DNA of 38,071 nucleotides from Verrucomicrobia bacterium UBA3222. Its GTDB lineage: Bacteria > Verrucomicrobiota > Verrucomicrobiia > Opitutales > UBA9783. Numbering within the stretch: position 1 is the stretch's first letter; the number at the start of each line of letters is the position of its first letter. The stretch covers positions 6,714 through 44,784 of the forward strand of contig DEWA01000004.1 of the NCBI GenBank assembly GCA_002363035.1, read 5' to 3'. Both the position numbers and the translations under genes were made by a program. This document shows positions 33,227 through 38,071 of this stretch, piece after piece. The notes under the pieces were generated by a model. The model made no database searches and was not told the DNA's origin. It saw only the letters and a list, made by a program, of their open reading frames with translations.

Positions 33227-34363
33227 GTGTTCATCGCGGTCGAGTTAAAAGATGCGACGGAACGGCTGCTCAATCGCTGGGAGCCGCTGTTGACGGTTCT
33301 GAAATTCGAAGCATTGAACGAAAAACTTCATTTTCTGCGGGAACAGTTGCGCGAAGAAACGCTGTGGTCGGAGAACCGCCTCGACGACGCGCAACGGTTG
33401 CAACGGGAACTGCGAGATCACGAACGTGCGTTGGAGCCGATTTTAAAGGGGAAAGCCGCCGTTGATAACCTGCGCGATGTCTATGAATTTTGCAAAACAT
33501 CCGAGTTATCCGAAACGGACGAAGCGGCTTGGACGAATGAACTGACGCGGGCGATTGCCGATACGAAAGCCATCCTCGATGAACTGGAACTGCAGGCATT
33601 CTTTTCGGAACCGATGGACGCCAACAACGCCATTGTGACCATCCATGCCGGTGCCGGCGGAACCGAAGCCTGCGATTGGGCAAACATGGTGTTGCGCATG
33701 TACACCCGTTGGGCGGAACGCAAAGGATTTTCGTTGGATTTGCAGGCGCTTCAAACCGCTGACGAGGCCGGTATCTCGGGAGCGACGTTTCGCGTGATCG
33801 GGCTGCACGCCTACGGTTATTTGAAAGCGGAACGCGGCGTTCATCGTCTCGTGCGACTCAGCCCTTTCGACGCCAACCATAAGCGCCATACGTCGTTTTG
33901 CGCGGTGGATGTTGTGGCGGAACTGAATGATGATATTGAGGTGCCGATCAACGAAAAGGACATCCGCATCGATGTGTTTCGTTCCAGCGGCGCCGGCGGG
34001 CAACACGTCAACAAAACCGAATCCGCCGTGCGCATTACCCACTTCCCGACGGGCATTGTGGTAACCTGCCAGAATGATCGTTCGCAGATTAAAAACCGCG
34101 CATCGGCAATGGCGGTGTTAAAAGCGCGCCTGTATGAACGCATGCAGGATGAAAAGCGTTCGGCGATGGAGCGTTTTTACGGCGAAAAAGGCGAAATCGG
34201 CTGGGGTTACCAAATTCGCAGTTACGTTTTCCAGCCGTATCGAATGGTAAAGGATCTGCGTACGAATGTTGAAACCGCCGATGTGCAAGGCGTGATGGAC
34301 GGCGATTTGGATCGCTTTATGGAAGCGTGGTTGCGCGCCGGGAAACCACGGACGCGGTCATAA
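33227..34363 (+). CDS. prfB: Peptide chain release factor 2
   Basis: Recognises UAA and UGA stop codons. The SPF tripeptide is at residues 212-214, and the GGQ peptidyl-tRNA hydrolysis loop (SSGAGGQHVNKTESAVRITH) at 254-272. The codon recognition, PCRF (AGAGGTEACDWANMVLRMY) and C-terminal regions are full length (378 residues). The N-terminus aligns with other RF2 proteins when begun at the GTG. Many bacterial prfB genes need a programmed +1 frameshift near codon 26; here the equivalent region (LTVLKFEALNEKL) is uninterrupted, so that autoregulation is absent. The start is GTG, probably leaderless. Confidence 0.97.
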   Translation: MFIAVELKDATERLLNRWEPLLTVLKFEALNEKLHFLREQLREETLWSENRLDDAQRLQRELRDHERALEPILKGKAAVDNLRDVYEFCKTSELSETDEAAWTNELTRAIADTKAILDELELQAFFSEPMDANNAIVTIHAGAGGTEACDWANMVLRMYTRWAERKGFSLDLQALQTADEAGISGATFRVIGLHAYGYLKAERGVHRLVRLSPFDANHKRHTSFCAVDVVAELNDDIEVPINEKDIRIDVFRSSGAGGQHVNKTESAVRITHFPTGIVVTCQNDRSQIKNRASAMAVLKARLYERMQDEKRSAMERFYGEKGEIGWGYQIRSYVFQPYRMVKDLRTNVETADVQGVMDGDLDRFMEAWLRAGKPRTRS

Positions 34364-34465
34364 ATAAGAAACAATTGTCTCGCTTACTCTCGACTTTATC
34401 CGTTATTTGAGCTTCCGATTTTCCGCAACACCGTCATTTTCGGTCGATCGTTTTTTTCTGAGGCT

Positions 34466-35629
34466 TTAGCTATGTACCGTAAATAATATAAGTGGTAGTT
34501 CTTCGGTTTCGCGCGCTTGATAGGTTCTGACGGTGTCAAAGTCTGGGAATAACGGTGCCTGCCCGTTAAACGGCGAGATCCATACACCTTCTTTACGATC
34601 GCCTTTCGGATTGTTGAGGGGCGATACGGAACCCGATTGGATGTTTACGGTATTGCCCTTACCGGAACAATCGCCGTGCGAAAAATTACCCGAATAACCA
34701 AGGTTCAGTATCATGCCGGGCTCCAGCGAAACCGAACTGCCTTTTTCTACAACGAAGCGGGAACCGGGATAAAAATTCAGCGTGGTACCGGGATCGACAA
34801 CCGTGCCGTCGCAGGCATCAAGATGACCGATCAAAACCGCGGTATAGTTCAACGGTTGTCCCCAAATGTTGCAAACATTAAAGCTTCCGTCCGTCAGTTC
34901 ATTAACCCGCAACCGACCTTTATCAACAACCGTCTTCCCGTGGTATGTTTTGTGAAGCGGTAAAACCCACGTATTGCCTGAAGATCCTCCCGCTTGAATG
35001 AAACCTTTTTTCTCGGGAAAATCGGAATTGGCGGCTTTCGGAACAATGCTGCCAGAGACGGCTTTAAAGGCGTCATCGTACATAACTATGCCGTAATTTT
35101 GAATATCCGTACCGTAAAGAAACAGGTTGCGCGCGTGAAATTTTCCTCCGTTTTCGACCGTTGAGCAATCCTGCAACACCGCAATAAACGCTTCAAATAC
35201 GCCTTTATTTTTGAAAACCGCTTTTTCCGCAACGAGCGTGTTAACCTGCAGAGTACTCCCGCTTGCCACGGCGACCGGACAATCGATTTTCTCAAGCAAC
35301 AACGTATCCGCAAAATAACCGCCGCACAGATTTAATTGATTTTTCTTATCGTCAAAGCTTGCCCGAAAACTTCCGAAGTTAAATTCAACTCCCGTACCGA
35401 TTTTCATGTCGCGAATGCAACCGCAAATCGAACTGTCGCCGCTTTCGTACGAACTGCCGGCCTTTTTTACGGAAAACCAATCGTCGCATTTATAGGTAAG
35501 GTTATGCACACAAAACCGTATCGTTTGTTTGTCTTTTTTGACCTCAAGTTTGTATGTGTCCGCAAATAAATGCGTACGCGAAAGCGCGACTGACAGGAGG
35601 ATAAGTTTTACAAAGTTGAGTACCTTCAT
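34466..35629 (-). CDS. Exported beta-helix protein, passenger-like, without barrel
   Basis: A 387-residue protein with a signal peptide (NFVKLILLSVALSRTHLFA, cut before Asp24). Many short beta repeats follow, of the type seen in autotransporter passengers and hemagglutinin-like proteins (GSTLQVNTLVAEKAVFKNKG, GNTWVLPLHKTYHGKTVVDKG, GTTLNFYPGSRFVVEKGSSVSLEPGMILNLG). A conserved GKTVVDKGRL-like element is typical of pertactin-type repeats. It ends without an autotransporter barrel, so it is either secreted in another way or truncated. The start has GGGAG upstream. A paralogue at 32020-32535 is dead. Confidence 0.78.
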   Translation of the reverse strand: MKVLNFVKLILLSVALSRTHLFADTYKLEVKKDKQTIRFCVHNLTYKCDDWFSVKKAGSSYESGDSSICGCIRDMKIGTGVEFNFGSFRASFDDKKNQLNLCGGYFADTLLLEKIDCPVAVASGSTLQVNTLVAEKAVFKNKGVFEAFIAVLQDCSTVENGGKFHARNLFLYGTDIQNYGIVMYDDAFKAVSGSIVPKAANSDFPEKKGFIQAGGSSGNTWVLPLHKTYHGKTVVDKGRLRVNELTDGSFNVCNIWGQPLNYTAVLIGHLDACDGTVVDPGTTLNFYPGSRFVVEKGSSVSLEPGMILNLGYSGNFSHGDCSGKGNTVNIQSGSVSPLNNPKGDRKEGVWISPFNGQAPLFPDFDTVRTYQARETEELPLILFTVHS

Positions 35630-35717
35630 GGTTTAAAAACTCCCTTATCTCCAATGATAGGTGTTGTTTGAGAGAAAGGGAAGACTGAAACGGGCAACGG
35701 TATGCGTTTGAAAAATG

Positions 35718-35746
35718 ATTATAGACGAAAAACCTGTGTGCTTAAA
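35718..35746 (-). promoter_or_regulatory. Promoter of the beta-helix protein gene
   Basis: TTTAAG (35746-35741), 17 bases and a perfect TATAAT (35723-35718). The leader would be about 80 bases, with a GGGAG ribosome site, unlike the leaderless pattern elsewhere. Confidence 0.55.
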
Positions 35747-35758
35747 TCTTATCATCCT

Positions 35759-36775
35759 TCAAACAACCTCCCTCAGTGACTCCACCAATTCTTCCTCCGA
35801 AAAAACGTTTGGTTCGCACTTAAAGCCTGCGGCACATACATGTCCGAAGCCGCCCCATTTTTGTGCGACGGTGTTCATCGGGTAAGCCGGATCGACGGAG
35901 CGCAGGCTGACTTTGACAAGGGTGGAGGTTTTTTCGATAAATGCCGCGATTTTGGCGGTTTTTAACAACAACAGGCGACTGGTAAAGCCTTCCGTATATG
36001 TGCGACGTGTGCCTGTTGCTTCGTAATCCGCTTCCGTTAACGTTGAAAATACGATTGCACCGTCGGCATACAGACGAACGCGGCTGAGGAAAATTTCATA
36101 CAACCGCAACTGTTGCAACGTTTGGCTCTTGTATAAACGCTGTACCATCGTGTGCGGGCGAACACCGGCGCGAGTGAGGCGTTCGGCATGACGAAACGTT
36201 TCGGCGTTGGTATTGGTGTTGCAGAAATTCCCCGTATCGCTAATGAGTCCAAGGTATAAAGCGTCATTGACAATAGGATCGTCAAATAAATATGCGTGTG
36301 CTTCCAAAAGATCCGTGAGAACTTCACAAGCGGAACTTTGGTGCGATTGAATGCAACGATACCTGCCGAAAACCGCGCCTGCCGCTGTTTCCGGATGGTG
36401 ATCGATAACAAGTTCGAACGGATACTCGCGAAGTGCCTCGGCAACGCGCGACGCATCGCCCGCGTCGACGGCAATCCGATGGGAATTTGGAGTAAATTCC
36501 GACAATGAACACTGCGGAACGTTGTCCAAAAACGATCGCAGGGTTTCCGAGATTTTATCATCCGTACACAATGCAAATGCCGGCAGATGAAGATTGTACA
36601 GGTAACGCGTTAATGCTGTCTGACTTCCGATTGCATCGCCGTCGGGACGTTCGTGTGTGACAACATAAATCGGTCGTCCGTCATTTAATGAGGGCAGAAT
36701 TTTTGCAAGCAGATCATCGAAAAGAACCGCTGAAGACGGCTCGTGCGGAAGCGGATTATCGGCGACGGTTTTCAT
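35759..36775 (-). CDS. nrnA: DHH/DHHA1 nanoRNase/pAp phosphatase NrnA
   Basis: Degrades very short RNAs and dephosphorylates pAp in this family. Metal-binding motifs are present: THERPDGDAIGS, VDAGDAS, the DHH motif VIDHHP and YLGLISDTGNF. The C-terminal DHHA1 substrate motif reads GGFGHVCAAGF instead of the usual GGGGH. The frame is open to 36805, but ATG 36775 overlaps the mscS stop (TGATG) and starts the normal N-terminus. In many bacteria nrnA lies directly before truB; here the beta-helix gene and prfB separate it from the truB remnant. Confidence 0.94.
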   Translation of the reverse strand: MKTVADNPLPHEPSSAVLFDDLLAKILPSLNDGRPIYVVTHERPDGDAIGSQTALTRYLYNLHLPAFALCTDDKISETLRSFLDNVPQCSLSEFTPNSHRIAVDAGDASRVAEALREYPFELVIDHHPETAAGAVFGRYRCIQSHQSSACEVLTDLLEAHAYLFDDPIVNDALYLGLISDTGNFCNTNTNAETFRHAERLTRAGVRPHTMVQRLYKSQTLQQLRLYEIFLSRVRLYADGAIVFSTLTEADYEATGTRRTYTEGFTSRLLLLKTAKIAAFIEKTSTLVKVSLRSVDPAYPMNTVAQKWGGFGHVCAAGFKCEPNVFSEEELVESLREVV

Positions 36776-37500
36776 CAAGAATGAGAACCTTTGTTTTCGA
36801 TGCATTCCGACACCATGACGCTGTTGGGGATGATCGTCAGCGAACCTTCTTCGGTGCGGATGCGCGTGGAACGCAGCCCCAGGGAAACAACTTCCCCCGA
36901 AATGTTGCTTTTTGTTGTGTTTCTTATGGTAATCATGTCGCCTTTTTTGAAGGGTTTATCGAGCAAGAGCGACAAGGCTGCCCAGAGTTCGGCGAGGGTT
37001 TTCTGTGCGGCAAATGCCAATGCCGTGCCGCCGATGCCGAGTGCCGTTACCAGACTGCCGATGGAATAACCCAAATTGTTGGCGGCGGTCAGAACGCCGA
37101 TGAATCCGAAAATGCCCTGTACCCATTGGTGCAAAAGCGTCGCATAGTGCGGGGCTTCCGCCAAAAGCCGTCGGCAACCGAGACAACCGACCAACAATAA
37201 ACCTTCTCCCAACAGCAGGCAAAAGAGGAACGCCCCGAGTGCCTGACTGATGGTCGTTAACGGAGAAAGCCCGACCGCGCGGGCACACATCCAAATCAAC
37301 AAGCAGCACCACAGGGCGTAGATTTTAAAGCGTATCTTGTGAAAAAGCGATCCGATGAAGGCGAAGGCGGATGCTTGCAGGCGTTTTTGAAGCACGCGAA
37401 GCCCCTTTAAAATAAGCAGATGAATACCGATAAAAACGGGAATACAAACCAACAGCCCGACCCATCCGCAACCGCCTTCGGCGTAAAAATAGTGCTTCAT
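36775..37500 (-). CDS. Short MscS-family mechanosensitive channel
   Basis: A membrane protein with about four N-terminal helices (GLLVCIPVFIGIHLLILKGL, IYALWCCLLIWMCARAVGL, ALGAFLFCLLLGEGLLLVGC, FGFIGVLTAANNLGYSIG). They are followed by the pore helix LVTALGIGGTALAFAAQKTLAELWAALSLLLDKPF and the MscS beta domain (KKGDMITIRNT, GEVVSLGLRSTRIRTEEGSLTIIPNS). It ends just after that (ECIENKGSHS), so the C-terminal alpha/beta cage of MscS is missing. The ATG at 37545 lies in the promoter spacer; ATG 37500 has AGGAGG 12 bases upstream. Confidence 0.9.
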   Translation of the reverse strand: MKHYFYAEGGCGWVGLLVCIPVFIGIHLLILKGLRVLQKRLQASAFAFIGSLFHKIRFKIYALWCCLLIWMCARAVGLSPLTTISQALGAFLFCLLLGEGLLLVGCLGCRRLLAEAPHYATLLHQWVQGIFGFIGVLTAANNLGYSIGSLVTALGIGGTALAFAAQKTLAELWAALSLLLDKPFKKGDMITIRNTTKSNISGEVVSLGLRSTRIRTEEGSLTIIPNSVMVSECIENKGSHS

Positions 37501-37535
37501 ATCGAAAGAGTGCCTCCTGCACCCCTCTTGGTCAG

Positions 37536-37564
37536 AGAATATCATCCCTTTCGGAAACGGTCAA
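37536..37564 (-). promoter_or_regulatory. Promoter of the mscS-nrnA operon
   Basis: TTGACC (37564-37559), 17 bases and TATTCT (37541-37536). Predicted leader about 27 bases containing AGGAGG, an ordinary arrangement that contrasts with the leaderless starts. Confidence 0.65.
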
Positions 37565-37715
37565 TGATTGTGCATCAAAAACATCCGAAAATCGTGTTGT
37601 CGAATGTGAGAGAATTTTTGAAAAGTACAAAACCATCCCACATATGGCAATCGTTTGAAAACGCCAACGACTTTCGTTTTTACTTTTGCGTTGAACGGGA
37701 CTGCGGAAGACGTCG

Positions 37716-38071
37716 TCAGGACAAGTTTTTTGGAGTTTTTTGTGCGGTTTTAACCCCAAGCTTCTCCGGGATGACGGCACCGCCCGAAATAATCAGCTTA
37801 ATCGCATCTCCGACCGACATATCAAGCACCACCAGTTTCTCTTCGGGAACCATGATCAAAAACCCCGATGTGGGATTGGGGGTGGTCGGTACAAAAACAT
37901 TGCAGACGTTTTCTTTGGTTTTGTCCTGCGTTTCGCCGTTGGCGCGATTGGTCAAAAACCCGATGGAATACAGACTGTCGCTCGGGAAATGCACCAACAC
38001 CGCCTTTTGGAAAACGGCTTTTTTGTTTTTCCCCATCGTATCCGCAATTTGCTTCACCGTGTTGTAGACGG
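37716..38071 (-). CDS. DUF502 membrane protein (5' end outside window)
   Basis: The visible part is the C-terminal 118 residues of a DUF502 family protein: VYNTVKQIADTMGKNKKAVFQKAVLVHFPSDSLYSIGFLTN, VFVPTTPNPTSGFLIMVPEEKLVVLDMSVGDAIKLIISGGAV. These blocks are the conserved C-terminal half of the family. The expected two N-terminal membrane helices lie beyond the right edge. The function of DUF502 proteins is unknown. It ends 152 bases before the mscS promoter, in the same orientation. Confidence 0.9.
   Translation of the reverse strand, partial: VYNTVKQIADTMGKNKKAVFQKAVLVHFPSDSLYSIGFLTNRANGETQDKTKENVCNVFVPTTPNPTSGFLIMVPEEKLVVLDMSVGDAIKLIISGGAVIPEKLGVKTAQKTPKNLS

Overview
The window is chromosomal DNA of a Gram-negative bacterium. 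Lipid A and heptose genes (lpxB, rfaE2), a Lol lipoprotein exporter, a type II secretion system with its secretin and an outer-membrane barrel protein all require an outer membrane. The mixture (FloA flotillin, SufS/SufU, nrnA next to a truB remnant, beta-helix surface-type proteins) fits the PVC group, perhaps Verrucomicrobiota/Opitutae. That placement is my inference from gene content; no rRNA or other marker here settles it. Some decay is visible: one dead beta-helix gene, a 5'-truncated truB and a probably frameshifted SHOCT gene.

Layout. 1-7349 (minus): a type II secretion operon in the order gspG-H-I-J-K-L-M-D, with gspD running off the left edge. 7509-10346 (minus): a SHOCT-type membrane protein, floA and ychF. 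10454-14729 (minus): a GspC/PilP-like periplasmic protein, a compact GspE/PilB-type ATPase, an FmdB zinc-ribbon protein, a radical SAM/SPASM protein and mutY. 14852-17095 (plus): a large protein ending in a RecB/AddB-type nuclease domain. 17100-20003 (minus): maf, sufU, sufS and tRNA-Gln(TTG). 20134-21001 (plus): a SemiSWEET and thiamine pyrophosphokinase, followed by a clear terminator. 21209-21952 (minus): an outer-membrane barrel protein. 22427-26907 (plus): lolC/E, lolD, a Gfo/Idh/MocA oxidoreductase and lpxB, meeting rfaE2 convergently; this is an envelope-building block. 27542-31414 (minus): a secreted repeat protein and an ABC importer (binding protein plus ATPase, no permease). 31688-35629: a small membrane protein, a beta-helix pseudogene, a truB remnant, prfB (plus) and an intact beta-helix protein. 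35759-38071 (minus): nrnA, a short MscS channel and a DUF502 protein cut by the right edge.

The most striking pattern is at gene starts. Many first genes of transcription units have a sigma70-like promoter whose -10 box ends only 6-8 bases before the start codon, usually with a -35 box beginning TTGC. Predicted mRNAs would then begin at or within about 2 bases of the start codon (leaderless). Genes inside operons, and a few others, keep ordinary Shine-Dalgarno sequences. The pattern also settles several start codons, including GTG starts for lolC and prfB.

Stretches without a gene: 12344-12615, 17676-17927, 21953-22426, 25550-25785, 31415-31687 and 32536-32770. Apart from the promoters and hairpins listed, I see nothing convincing in them.
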